From the NCBI RefSeq assembly GCF_018446385.1, contig NC_056001.1, positions 7,831,600 through 7,895,599 on the forward strand: DNA of 64,000 bases, given 5' to 3'. This DNA is from Zingiber officinale (Eukaryota; Streptophyta; Magnoliopsida; Zingiberales; Zingiberaceae). Numbering within the stretch: position 1 is the first letter of the stretch; the number at the start of each line of letters is the position of its first letter. Both the position numbers and the translations under genes were made by a program. The notes beneath the pieces are model-generated. The model had not been told where the DNA came from, searched no databases, and saw only the letters and a program-made list of their open reading frames with translations. Below are positions 10,384 to 20,792 of this stretch, piece by piece.

Positions 10384-10399
10384 TAAAACGTAAATCAAT

Positions 10400-10920
10400 A
10401 ACATAGGAGGAGGCTCCAGAATAGCTGGCACCTCCGAAATTAATCCACCCGATAAGGGTAAACAAGAGTAGATTACCCGGCAGGGTAATTAAGGTTAGAT
10501 TAAAATGGATTAGGTTTAACTTAACCAACGGTACTGGTGAAGTTTTTGGATGATAGTACGTTAGGAAAGCTTGGGCATCGCATGTCTAGGAAGATATGGC
10601 TTCGACCTGGTGCATTTGGCCAAGTGGAACTGACCGAAGCTACCCTTAAATGGATCCTAACTAGTTAGACCAAGTTTTAGTATTAAGTTCAATGGGTAGG
10701 ACTATTTGGAAAACCTCGAAGGCATGGTTACTTTAATGAGCTCCTTGTGACTCACCATAGCCCAGAAGTTTATCCAAAGAATGCTTACTTGTTGAACCCA
10801 AAGCTAAACCTGAATCTAACACAAAGTTAAACCAGACCCTTGAACTCAAAAATAAATCATCTCACATCAATTATGGGATTCCCTGATTGAAAATTTAGAT
10901 GGGTGAGATGACTAAGGAAG
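10400..10920 (+). other. Conserved gag-pol spacer block (Copia-C copy)
   Basis: Non-coding block after gag that matches the Copia-E block at 48310-48830 over most of its length. It shares the GGAGGCTCC...ATAGCTGGCACCTCC start, the GGATGATAGTACGTTAG stretch and the GTGACTCACCA stretch. The start also appears in Copia-A at bases 1-76. Role unknown. Confidence 0.75.
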
Positions 10921-10939
10921 TAAAAAAAATTCAAACTGA

Positions 10940-12060
10940 TAGTTATTTAAAAAAAAAAAATTCTTTAAAACTTAATTTTAAAATCATTTTAAAACTTAAT
11001 TTCAAAATCTTTTTAAAACTTAATTTCAAAATCTTATCAAAACTTAATTTTAAAATCATTTTAAAACTTAATTTCAAAATCTTTTCAAAACTTAATTTCA
11101 AAATCTTTTCAAAACTTAATTTTAAAATCATTTTAAAACTTAATTTCAAAATCTTTTTAAAACTTAATTTTAAAATCATTTTAAAACTTAATTTCAAAAT
11201 CTTTTCAAAACTTAATTTCAAAATCTTTTTAAAACTTAATTTCAAAATCATTTTAAAACTTAATTTCAAAATCTTTTCAAAACTTAATTTTAAAAATCTT
11301 TTCAAAATCTTTAAAACTTAATTTCAAAATTCTTTCAAAATTAATTTCAAAATTATTTGAAAAATCTTTCAAAATCATTTGAAAAATCTTCTCAAAATTA
11401 ATCTCAAAATTCTTTTAAAAATTATTTGAAAAATCTTTTCAAAATTAATTTCAAAATTATTTGAAAAATCTTTTCAAAATCATTTCAAAATCTTCTCAAA
11501 ATTAATCTCAAAATTCTTTTAAAAATTATTTGAAAAATCTTTTCAAAATTATTTGAAAAATCTTTTCAAAATCATTTCAAAATATTTAAAACTTAATTTC
11601 AAAATTATTTGAAAAATCTTTTCAAAATTAATTTCAAAATTATTTGAAAAATCTTTTCAAAATCATTTCAAAATCTTTAAAACTTAATTTCAAAATTCTT
11701 TCAAAATTATTTGAAAAATCTTTTCAAAATTAATTTCAAAATTATTTGAAAAATCTTTCAAAATCATTTCAAAATCTTTAAAACTTAATTTCAAAATTCT
11801 TTTAAAAATTATTAGAAAAAATCTTTGAAAAATTATTTTAAAAAATCTTTTAAAACTTAATTATTTGAAGAATCTTGTAAAAATCTGTTAAAACTTAAAA
11901 GTTATTTGTAAAATCATTAGAAAAATGATCATTTCAAAATCATTTGAAAAATCCCTTGAAAAATTAATTTCAAAATTATTTCAAAACTACTTAAAAAATT
12001 ATTTGAAAAATCATTTGTAATATCCTCTGAAAAATTAATTTCAAAACCCTTTTCAGAAGT
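10940..12060. repeat. AT-rich tandem array in Copia-C
   Basis: About 1.1 kb of degenerate repeats of AAAACTTAATTTCAAAATC with a period near 26-27 bp, grading into AAATTATTTGAAAAATC variants. It reads as long false open frames on both strands. It sits at the same place as the array in Copia-E, but with a different unit. Confidence 0.9.
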
Positions 12061-12974
12061 TATTAAATTCTTTGAAATTCTAAACTCAATTAATTTTTAA
12101 ATCTTCAAAATAATTGTCACTTATTTGGAATTCTAACTGAGATGGAAAATTAGGAAAATAATTTTTTAACCTCTCATGCTTGAACTCCTGAACTCAAAAA
12201 TTTATTAAGGCATTAATTAAGGGGGAGTGATTTTGAGTCGATTTTAAAATTAGTTTTTCTTTAAAATTTTTAACTTGACCTTAAAATTAAAAACTATTTT
12301 TGGCATATCTTCGAAAATTCAAGCTATTTTTAACTTAGCTTTAAAATTAAAATTACTTATGACCCGACTTTTAAATTATAACTCCTCTATAAGCTAAATG
12401 TTTTCAGAGCTGAGTACTTAATTAAGTTTTCTCTAACTAAACTTAGTTAAATTATTTTCTAAACTTAGCTACTTGGCAAGATATTTTCTCAACGCAATCA
12501 TTTTTACGCTGAAAACACAGCTAAGTATTTTCAAATATAGCTAAATATTTTTTTTCAAAAACATTTAGCTAAGTTACTGTTTAAAGACAAAATAACTTTA
12601 TCTCAGCTAAAAGTATCTCTCAAACTAAAGGAAGAATTTTGCTTTCAAAATTATGATTTCACCTATCTAAAAGTCTTACAAGAAAAACTAAGTGTTTATC
12701 AAAAGTAAATTAAAAGATTGGAAGATAAGATTGAAAATTATCTTTGAAAGTTAAGCTAAGGCCCAGATTTTCTTCACTCTCTTGGGTATTTTGATATATG
12801 GCAAAGGGGGAGAGTAGGAAGAAATTCAAAGAATATTGTAAACTTAAATTAAAATGAAAATTTTGTTGTGAATGTGCCTATGCTTTATTTATGCCTTTGC
12901 TTATTTATGCGTATCTTTATTTCATTTTTTACTTAACTTTGAATTTCGGTTGTCATAATCAAAAAGGGGGAGAT
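12061..12974 (+). other. Copia-C 3' noncoding region and internal polypurine tract
   Basis: AT-rich sequence without an open frame, similar in character to the region after pol in Copia-E. It contains GGCAAAGGGGGAGAGT near 12790 and ends with AAAAAGGGGGAGA (12961-12973), a polypurine tract directly before the embedded LTR. No pol sequence was found. Confidence 0.7.
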
Positions 12975-13103
12975 TGTTGGTGCAGTAAGCATCCGACGAT
13001 CGAACCTCAGTTTTGATAATGACAAAGGGATTCAAAGTTAAGATTCCTTGTTATCTAACGTGGTTAAATAAGGTTTCAGGAAAGTCCTAACTGCGGTTAG
13101 GCA

Positions 13104-13327
13104 AGGGAAAATCCTAAGGGAGGGTAACCTTAGGTCCTAGGGGGTGGTAACCCTAGGTGAAGGAAAATCCTAAGGGGGGGTAACCTTAGGTCCTAGGGGG
13201 CGGTAACCCTAGGTGGAGGAAAACCCTAAGGGGCGGCAACCTTAGGTCCTAGGGGGTGGTAACCCTAGGTGGAGAAAAACCCTAGGGGGCGGTAACCCTA
13301 GGTCCTAGGGGGTGGTAACCCTAGGTC
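13104..13327. repeat. Tandem repeat in LTR-D
   Basis: About four units of 55-66 bp, each with CCTTAGGTCCTAGGGGG and GGTAACCCTAGG. CCTAGG and CCTTAGG palindromes recur. Confidence 0.85.
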
Positions 13328-13585
13328 TGGAGGACCGGACTGGCAACAGATATATCTCCTGAGTGGAGTAGGTGAGGACGCGTTCCCCGTAGAAGGAACA
13401 GTAGGCGTCGGGTCGACCTAGGGTTTCCGGTAGGAAACCCGAAGTCAGGCTCGGATAGTCCGAAGACTATCAATATCACTTCTATTATGCGTAATGAGCT
13501 AACTTTGTGCTGCAGGGTATATTTGGGATTAATGTATCTTGCAGGGACCAAAGTGCAAAGGTTAACCTCGGATGAGCAGTCTTGG

Positions 13586-13765
13586 AGGCGCCTCGGGTGC
13601 AAAAGCTGACCTAGCTGCGAAGCTTCAATGGAGGCGCCTTGAAGGGGGTTTAAGGCGCCTTGGAAGGCGCCTTGAGCAGGGTTTGAGGCGCCTTAAGCAG
13701 ATGAAGTTCGACCAGATCAAGTTTGATCCGTGCGGAAGAATCGGAAGCATGGAGGCGCCTTGAAC
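13586..13765. repeat. LTR-D palindrome array (AAGGCGCCTT)
   Basis: Six GGCGCC-centred palindromes, several as the perfect 10-mer AAGGCGCCTT, ending about 10 bp before the TATA box at 13771. Confidence 0.85.
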
Positions 13766-14174
13766 ACCCTTTATAAGGGGGTTTCGACCAGCACTTCAGA
13801 AGATCAAGTCTTAAGTGATTCAAGTGCTACGTGCTGCTCTAAACGACGTTCCGAAGTGCTGCTACTTGTGCCCGACGACCAGGAGCTCCGAATCTTCATT
13901 TCTTTGTCGTTGGTATAATTATTTACTGTCGTTCATTGTACTTCAACTTGTAATCTTTTATCGAGCTTATAGTTGTTGCCCACCGGAAGTGATCAAGGAT
14001 CGCGGGCCTTCGAGTAGGAGTCGCCTTAGGCTCCGAACGAAGTAAACGACCGTGTCTCTGTGTTTGTGTTTATTTACATTTTCCGCTGCGTATTTTACTC
14101 CGATAGTTTTACGAATCGAACGAAATAGCCACGAGCGCTATTCACCCCCCCTCTAGCGCGGTCTCGATCCAACA

Positions 14175-14446
14175 ATTGGTATCAGAGCCTGGACTGCCAG
14201 AAGGTTTAACCACCGACTGTGCACAAGAGCTATGGTCTGATTAAGCCATGTGGGTACAATATTGACCTCGAACAAAGAAAGTGGGGCTCCTATGTTCGGA
14301 TCAAGAGGACCAGACACCATGCAGGAAGTCCTAGTTGCGACTAGGCAAGGAAGTCCTAGTAGGTCGGGTGGACCGAGGGGCAGGAAGACCTGGTGGGTCG
14401 AGGATCGGACGTGGGAAGCCTATGGTCCTTTGTTTGAGGGGGGGAT
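14175..14446 (+). other. Copia-C tail between LTR-D and the 3' LTR
   Basis: Starts with the LTR-D primer-binding site and leader-like sequence. It ends with GAGGGGGGGA (14436-14445), the polypurine tract of the outer Copia-C LTR. No gene seen. Confidence 0.65.
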
Positions 14447-14644
14447 TGTTGGGGTTGCAAGGTTGCAAACATAGTCCCATATTGGAAACACATGGGAAAG
14501 ATCATGGGTTTATAAGAGAAAAGATATCTCCATTGGTATGAGGCCTTTTGGGTAGAGCCCAAGAGCAAAAACCATGAGGACTTAGGCCCAAAGTGGACAA
14601 TATCATGCTATTGTGGAGATATCTAAATTCTTTTCGATCCTACA
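14447..14644 (+). repeat. Copia-C 3' LTR (198 bp)
   Basis: Differs from the 5' LTR only in the run before TCGATCCTACA (TTTTTT against TTCTTTT). Followed by GAACT, the target duplication. Confidence 0.87.
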
Positions 14645-16069
14645 GAACTCACTGAGCTCCATTGTCCACTTGATCAATCGTCCGGACGCCTTGGGATTAA
14701 GAAGTACTCTTCCCAAAGGGTTGTTCGTCATGACGATAATTGTGTGTGCGAGAAAGTAGGGTCGGAGTCTCCGGGCGGCGAGGACCAATGCGAAGGCAAG
14801 CTTCTCAAGGCCAGTGTAGCGGGATTCAGCATCCTTTAAAATGTGACTCAGAAAATACACTGGTTGTTCTTCGCCGTCCGGCCGCACTAACGCCGAGCCA
14901 ACAACATGTTTGGTCGAGGATAAGTAGATGCGGAGCGGCTCGCCGATAGTCGGCTTAGCTAATACAGGTAAAGAGTTTAGATAAACCTTCAAGTTTTCGA
15001 ACGCCCGGTCACATTCTTCATCCCAATGGAACTTGGTGGCTCGGCGCAGAATCTTGAAAAAGGGCAAGCTCCGATCGGTCGTTTTGGATATGAACCGCGA
15101 AAGGTCCGTTATCCGATCGTTAAGGCGTTGTACTTCCTTCAGATTTCTGGGAGGCAGCATATCTTGCAGTGCCTTCACTTTGCTGGGATTCACCTCTATG
15201 CCCCTCTCGGTGACGATATAGCCCAAAAAGCGACCGTTCTTCGCTCCGAACAGACATTTCTGGGGATTTAGCCTGATTCCATACGTCCTCAGTGCCTGGA
15301 AGGTCTCCTCTATATCTGCAGAAAGGTCGGCCACTCGGAGTGATTTAATAAGTATGTCATCAACATATACCTCCAAGTTCTGCCCGATCTGCTTCCGGAA
15401 CACCTTGTTCATGAGCCGCTGATATGTAGCCCCAGCGTTTTTCAGTCCGAATGACATCACATTGTAGCAGTAGGTGTCGTCCACCGTGATGAAGCTTACA
15501 TTCTCCTGATCACCTCTGGCGAGCGGGACTTGGTCGTATTCCTGATAGGCATCCAGCATGCATATCAGCTCGCACCCAGCGGTGGAGTCCACCATTTGGT
15601 CGATATGGGGCAAAGGATAAAAGTCCTTTGGGCACGCCTTGTTCAGATCCCGAAAGTCGATGCAGACCCTCCACTTGTTACCTGGCTTGGAGACTAGCAT
15701 CACATTCGCAAGCCAGCTCTGGAATTGCACCTCCCATATATGGCCGACCTCTAGAAGCTTCTTGACTTCCGCTCGGATGATGACGTTCTGCTCGGCACTG
15801 AAGTCCCTCTTCCTCTGCTTCACGGGACGTGCGTCTGGCCGGACATGGAGCTCATGCTACGCGATGCTAGGCGAGATGCTCGGTAGCTCGTGTGTCGACC
15901 ACGCAAAGATGTCGTGGTTGCGCCGCAAGCACTTGATCAGCTCTTCCTTCCGGCCCGCTTCAAGGTCAGATGCAATGAATGTGGTGGCCTCCGGTCGGCT
16001 CGTCTGGATCTGCACCTCCTTTTTTTCTTCATAAACTAAAGTCTGAGGCTTTTCGTTTATAGTGTTTAC
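14645..16069 (-). pseudogene. Gypsy-0 reverse transcriptase segment
   Basis: Encodes the RT of the Gypsy-0 polyprotein: LLEVGHIWEVQF, NKWRVCIDFRDLNKACPKD, MLDAYQEYDQVPL, MSFGLKNAGATYQRLMN, the catalytic YVDDILIKS, RFLGYIVTERGIE and the FISKTTDRSLPFF thumb/connection region. The start at about 16060 continues the protease-RT linker after Copia-F. A TAG at 15857-15859 stands where Gypsy-2 encodes Gln, consistent with a C-to-T change. The segment ends at the Copia-C junction, just before RNase H. Confidence 0.88.
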
Positions 16070-17094
16070 TGTTGGTGCAATCGACCTAGGTTTTGATGTG
16101 TGTGTCAAAGAGTTTAAGTTAGGCTTTCATATGTATTTGATATGTGTTTGAGTCTTGCAGGACTTTGTGGAACACATGAGAACTTGGTGCAGCCAAGTGT
16201 GGGAAGCTCATCCAAGGGCTCGGATCGTTGAGTCGGTGAAGGATGGTGTGGAAGACATCCGAGGGACCGCGCGGACGAGGAGCAATGGAGTGGGGCCAAA
16301 GGAAGTGGACTTCAAGGCAGCGTGAAGGATGGCACGGAGAGGAGCCGCGGGCTCGGGTGCATCTGAGGGACGAAGGCCGAGGAAGAGGACTTCAAAGGCA
16401 ACTCCGGAAAGGATGAGAGGAGTGAATGTACTGGGACCAGTCGACTGGTCATGGGACCAGTCGACTGATCCAGCTTCTCTGTGCTTGTCGACTAAGGGGA
16501 CCAGTCGACTGGTCCTAAGACCAGTCGACTGGTACATGACCGTTGGCAGAAAACGGGCTCTAAAGAGAGCCGTTGGTGTTGCCTAACGGCTAGCACCAGT
16601 CGACTGGTGCATGGACCAGTCGACTGGTGTCAGGGTTTGAGTTGATTGATGATCAACTCTTTCCTCTTATTTAAGGGAAGCTTTGGGGCATTGAAGGGGT
16701 TACTGATACTCATTGTAAACCTTCTGAATCTTGCCCAAAGCTCCCAAGACAATTCTCTTCCTCCTAATTCTAACTTCATCTTGTAAAGAGGAAGAGTGAT
16801 CTTGTGAGAGGTTTGCTCCACCGAGAAGGAGAAGCTTTAGCCGGAGATTGCCGGGGACTGATCCACCAAAGGATCAAGGGCTCGTCCACCTCAAGGACAC
16901 GTCGTGGAGTAGGAGCAAGCAATCTCTGAACCACGTTACATCGAGCGTGTTAGCATTTGTATTCTCGTTTGTGTTTCTTTATTTTAGTTTCTATATTTCC
17001 GCTTGCGCAAACTAACGTATTGTAGAGAAGAAATCGATTTGGGGGTGGCCTAGCTATCCAACCCCCCTTCAAGCCGGCCACCGATCCTCCAACA
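16070..17094 (+). repeat. Copia-F 5' LTR (1025 bp)
   Basis: TGTTGGTGCAATCG...GATCCTCCAACA. It contains about six ACCAGTCGACTGGT palindromes or close variants between about 16436 and 16630, then TATTTAAGG (about 16667) as TATA candidate. Confidence 0.9.
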
Positions 17095-17095
17095 A

Positions 17096-17108
17096 TTGGT
17101 ATCAGAGC
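17096..17108 (+). promoter_or_regulatory. Copia-F primer-binding site
   Basis: TTGGTATCAGAGC two bases after the 5' LTR; standard copia Met-tRNA site. Confidence 0.88.
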
Positions 17109-17156
17109 GAGGTTGCTCTTCAACGGACTAATCGCCAAGAAGAACGAAATCATCAA

Positions 17157-18812
17157 ATGGCCGGCTCAAACATTCATCCACCCAAATTCGAAGGAGACTT
17201 CTCTTGGTGGAAGAAGAAAATGGAGGTATTCTTCGAAACCGATTTTGATATTATGCTAATCATGGAAAATGGTTTTGAAGTACCTAGGGATCAAGACAAC
17301 AAGATACTTGAGAAAACAAGGTGGAGCAAGAAACAAAGGGAAGAACATCTAGCAAATTCGAGAGCCATCCATCATCTACTACATGTTCTTCCCCAACAAG
17401 AAGTAACAAGAGTTGGAACCTACTCAAGTGCCAAGGAGTTGTGGGAGAAGCTAGTGGAGCTTCATGAAGGCACATCGGAGGCTAAATTGGCAAGAAGAGA
17501 TCTCCTCCGAACTCAACTCAACAATGTAAAGCTTGAGAAGGGAGATAAGGTATCTACACTTCATGCTAAATTTAAAGAAATCTTAAGTGGACTAACAAGT
17601 GTAGGTGAGAAACTCTCCAACCGGGACATCATAATGAAAGCTATCAATGCTTTCCCAAGATCCTCGACATGGAGCTCCATTGTAGATTCATTCTACATTT
17701 CAAAGGATCTAGAGAAGAGCTCTCTAGATGAATTCTTCTCAACCATGGAGCTTCACGAAACAAGGGTTGAAGGATTAGAGGGAGAAGCAAATAGATCGAG
17801 AGGAGTAGCCCTTGTGGCAAACAAGGGAAAGGGTAAGAAGAAGAAGTCTTCATCCCCACCATCCTCCGACTCCGAAGAATCAAGCGCCTCAATGGATAGT
17901 GATCAAGAGGCGTATATGGTAAGGAAAATGAGAAGAGCTTTTAGAAAATTTTCATCTAACAAATCTCATGCTAGGAGAAGCTCAAGAAGCAAAAGTAGGA
18001 CAAGGAAGGTAATTTGCTACAATTGCCAAGGAGAAGGACACATAAGAGATGATTGTCCTCTCTTGAAAAAGAAGGAAGGAAAGAAGAAGAAGAAGAAGAC
18101 AAAAGAAAAGGGGAAGAAGGCTCAAAACCTAAAAGCAACATGGGATGATCCTTCATCATCATCGGAGGAAGAAGAGCATCACATAGTCAATTTTGCTCTA
18201 ATGGGAATTGATGATGTAGCCTCCACCTCATCCGAGCAAGAAGAAGGAAGGAGCTCAAGTGAAGATGAAGAGGGGAGCTCAAGTGAAGGGGGAGGTCAAA
18301 CTTCGGATTCAAACTTCTCGGTAAGTGAGGTACATAATCTTCCTCCCCATATCTTAGTTAAAATTATTTCAAGCACAAATGATGACTTGTTCAAGGCAAA
18401 AAGGAAAAACAAGTCTTTGAAACATGACATTTGCATGCTTAAAGAAAAATTAGAATCCATGCCTATTAGGGATGATGATTTGCATGCTTCCTCTACAAGT
18501 TCAAATGATTCATGTTTAGAAGAGGAAAATAGGAAATTAAGGGAAAATGTAGAATACCTTACCAATGCCCTTAGAAAATTTGAAATTGGCTCAAATACCT
18601 TAAACATGATTATTGGGAGCCAAAGGGCAAGTTTTAAGAAAAATGGGCTAGGATACAATGAACCCAATAATGAAAAGACTTATCATTGTCTACTTGCTAG
18701 GGGGAAATCAAAGAGAAAGACCATAGATAGGAAATGGATCCCTAAGGAGTACTTGGTCAACCCAATTAGAGAGAACTTCTATTGGGTGCCAAAATCAATC
18801 CTCAAGGGTTAG
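17157..18812 (+). CDS. Copia-F Gag polyprotein, intact
   Basis: 551 residues from an ATG 49 bases after the primer-binding site. The N-terminal copia gag (UBN2-like) region spans roughly residues 10-200: FEGDFSWWKKKMEVFF, AKELWEKLVELHEGT, GDKVSTLHAKFKEIL, NAFPRSSTWSSIVDS. A basic/serine linker leads to one CCHC knuckle, CYNCQGEGHIRDDC, near residue 285. A Lys run, an acidic Ser/Glu region and a coiled-coil segment with GLGYNE and WIPKEY motifs end the protein. Gag forms the cytoplasmic virus-like particle and binds element RNA. No stop or frameshift interrupts it, unlike most retroelement genes here. The Lys/Ser-rich parts are low complexity. Confidence 0.9.
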   Translation: MAGSNIHPPKFEGDFSWWKKKMEVFFETDFDIMLIMENGFEVPRDQDNKILEKTRWSKKQREEHLANSRAIHHLLHVLPQQEVTRVGTYSSAKELWEKLVELHEGTSEAKLARRDLLRTQLNNVKLEKGDKVSTLHAKFKEILSGLTSVGEKLSNRDIIMKAINAFPRSSTWSSIVDSFYISKDLEKSSLDEFFSTMELHETRVEGLEGEANRSRGVALVANKGKGKKKKSSSPPSSDSEESSASMDSDQEAYMVRKMRRAFRKFSSNKSHARRSSRSKSRTRKVICYNCQGEGHIRDDCPLLKKKEGKKKKKKTKEKGKKAQNLKATWDDPSSSSEEEEHHIVNFALMGIDDVASTSSEQEEGRSSSEDEEGSSSEGGGQTSDSNFSVSEVHNLPPHILVKIISSTNDDLFKAKRKNKSLKHDICMLKEKLESMPIRDDDLHASSTSSNDSCLEEENRKLRENVEYLTNALRKFEIGSNTLNMIIGSQRASFKKNGLGYNEPNNEKTYHCLLARGKSKRKTIDRKWIPKEYLVNPIRENFYWVPKSILKG

Positions 18813-19768
18813 AGGATTTTAGGTCAAGTCGACCATAGAAATCATAATTCCAATTTTTTTTGGTTGACTTGAGACCTTAAGGGGGAGTACTTAGCCTTGA
18901 TAGAAATTCATGATAAAAAGGGCTAAGTAGAGATTACCTTTATCTCACAATGACTTGCATTATTTTCTAACAATAAATGTGAGATACTAGGATGATACAA
19001 ATAATTCACATATGCTTATGGCATTTTGATGAGTTATGAAATGTATCAATTTTTAGTGATCATAGACCAACTATGGGGAAAGCAAATGTTTAATTAATGG
19101 ACATCTTGCCCATAGATCATAGTTGGACATTTCAAATGTTTTGAAAACAATTCTATGTTTTATTTACTGTGGTCTAGCTATTTTAAAACATATGATTTCA
19201 AAACTGAGCTTGAAATTGATACAAACTTGCATGTTTTCGATATTTTTGAAACTTGGTCAAAATTTTGAAAATATGATGACTTTTCATAAAAACATATTTT
19301 TCCTAGTTAAAGAACATTATAAGAAATATGTGTTCAAAATTTCATGATTTTTCGAATTTTCTGGAATTTTTTATGGATTTCTGAAGTTGTCTGCCGTAGG
19401 CTGAAATTGATGTTCAGTTTGTGCCAGTCGACTGGTGCAGATACCAGTCGACTGGTACCAGCCTTTCAGCATTCTGTTGGTCTTTAAAATCAAATTTTCG
19501 GTTCAAATTTGGTTATAACTGATACCATAGTATGTGTACGTGTCTGGTACAATATTTTTGATGGTGTCAAAGGGGGAGAATTGGGTAGGTTTAAGTTAGA
19601 AATCTACTTGGTTTACTTGTGTACAAATCTTTGAAAATTAAGGTTGAGAGCATGTGTTAAGGGGGAGCTTGGGTTTTATGCTTCATGTTTACATATTGCT
19701 TCAAAATTTTCAAAGTTGTTATTTATGCCTAACTTAAACATATTGCCACACATCAAAAAGGGGGAGAT
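18813..19768 (+). other. Copia-F 3' noncoding region with polypurine tract
   Basis: No supported gene. Two more GTCGACTGGT palindromes lie at about 19422-19462, outside the LTR. AAAAAGGGGGAGA (19755-19767) is the polypurine tract. It replaces the whole of pol. Confidence 0.75.
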
Positions 19769-20792
19769 TGTTGGTGCAATCGACCTAGGTTTTGATGTGT
19801 GTGTCAAAGAGTTTAAGTTAGGCTTTCATATGTATTTGATATGTGTTTGAGTCTTGCAGGACTTTGTGGAACACATGAGAACTTGGTGCGGCCAAGTGTG
19901 GGAAGCTCATCCAAGGGCTCGGATCGTTGAGTCGGTGAAGGATGGTGTGGAAGACATCCGAGGGACCGCGCGGACGAGGAGCAATGGAGTGGGGCCGAAG
20001 GAAGTGGACTTCAAGGCAGCGTGAAGGATGGCACGGAGAGGAGCCGCGGGCTCGGGTGCATCTGAGGGACGAAGGCCGAGGAAGAGGACTTCAAAGGCAA
20101 CTCCGGAAAGGATGAGAGGAGTGAATGTACTGGGACCAGTCGACTGGTCATGGGACCAGTCGACTGATCCAGCTTCTCTGTGCTTGTCGACTAAGGGGAC
20201 CAGTCGACTGGTCCTAAGACCAGTCGACTGGTACATGACCGTTGGCAGAAAACGGGCTCTAAAGAGAGTCGTTGGTGTTGCCTAACGGCTAGCACCAGTC
20301 GACTGGTGCATGGACCAGTCGACTGGTGTCAGGGTTTGAGTTGATTGATGATCAACTCTTTCCTCTTATTTAAGGGAAGCTTTGGGGATTGAAGGGGTTA
20401 CTGATACTCATTGTAAACCTTCTGAATCTTGCCCAAAGCTCCCAAGACAATTCTCTTCCTCCTAATTCTAACTTCATCTTGTAAAGAGGAAGAGTGATCT
20501 TGTGAGAGGTTTGCTCCACCGAGAAGGAGAAGCTTTAGCCGGAGATTGCCGGGGACTGATCCACCAAAGGATTAAGGGCTCGTCCACCTCAAGGACACGT
20601 CGTGGAGTAGGAGCAAGCAATCTCCGAACCACGTTACATCGAGCGTGTTAGCATTTGTATTCTCGTTTGTGTTTCTTTATTTTAGTTTCTATATTTCCGC
20701 TTGCGCAAACTAACGTATTGTAGAGAAGAAATCGATTTGGGGGTGGCCTAGCTATCCAACCCCCCTTCAAGCCGGCCACCGATCCTCCAACA
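19769..20792 (+). repeat. Copia-F 3' LTR (1024 bp)
   Basis: Same sequence as the 5' LTR except for about six small differences, including one missing C in TTTGGGGCATTG. Same palindrome array at about 20136-20330. Confidence 0.9.

Larger units (their letters stand above)
12975..14174 (+). repeat. LTR-D (1200 bp) embedded in Copia-C
   Basis: Full LTR from TGTTGGTGCAG to CGATCCAACA, with a polypurine tract before it and a primer-binding site after it (14176-14188, TTGGTATCAGAGC). It holds tandem units at 13104-13327, an AAGGCGCCTT palindrome array at 13586-13765 and a TATA box, TTTATAAGG, near 13770. It belongs to a different family from the outer Copia-C LTRs. No partner LTR-D lies in the window. 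Confidence 0.82.
8742..14644 (+). mobile_element. Copia-C, chimeric non-autonomous copia element
   Basis: Bounded by near-identical LTRs of 197 and 198 bp (8742-8938, 14447-14644) and by the 5-bp target duplication GAACT (8737-8741 and 14645-14649). Inside are a Met-tRNA primer-binding site, a leader like that of Copia-E, an open gag, the conserved spacer, a large AT-rich array and a 3' noncoding stretch. A complete 1200-bp LTR of another family with its own downstream primer-binding site follows, then a purine tract. Pol is absent, so mobility would need proteins from another element. The LTRs differ by about one indel, so insertion is recent. Confidence 0.85.
16070..20792 (+). mobile_element. 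Copia-F, young gag-only copia element
   Basis: Complete 4.7-kb element with LTRs 16070-17094 and 19769-20792 and the target duplication TTTAC (16065-16069, 20793-20797). By eye the LTRs differ at about five substitutions and one deleted base, so the insertion is recent. It encodes one open gag and no protease, integrase, RT or RNase H. It is therefore non-autonomous and must rely on the pol of a relative. Copia-G at the right end has a related LTR. Confidence 0.92.

Noticed and set aside
10899..11321. Open frames on both strands encoding repeated LKLNFKI-like peptides
   Set aside because: They are translations of a 26-27 bp AT-rich tandem array; both strands are open because the unit lacks stops. 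No evidence of a protein.
16208..16586. Open frames in the Copia-F LTR (repeated at 19907-20285)
   Set aside because: They lie entirely in the LTR and occur twice because the LTR does; no protein similarity.
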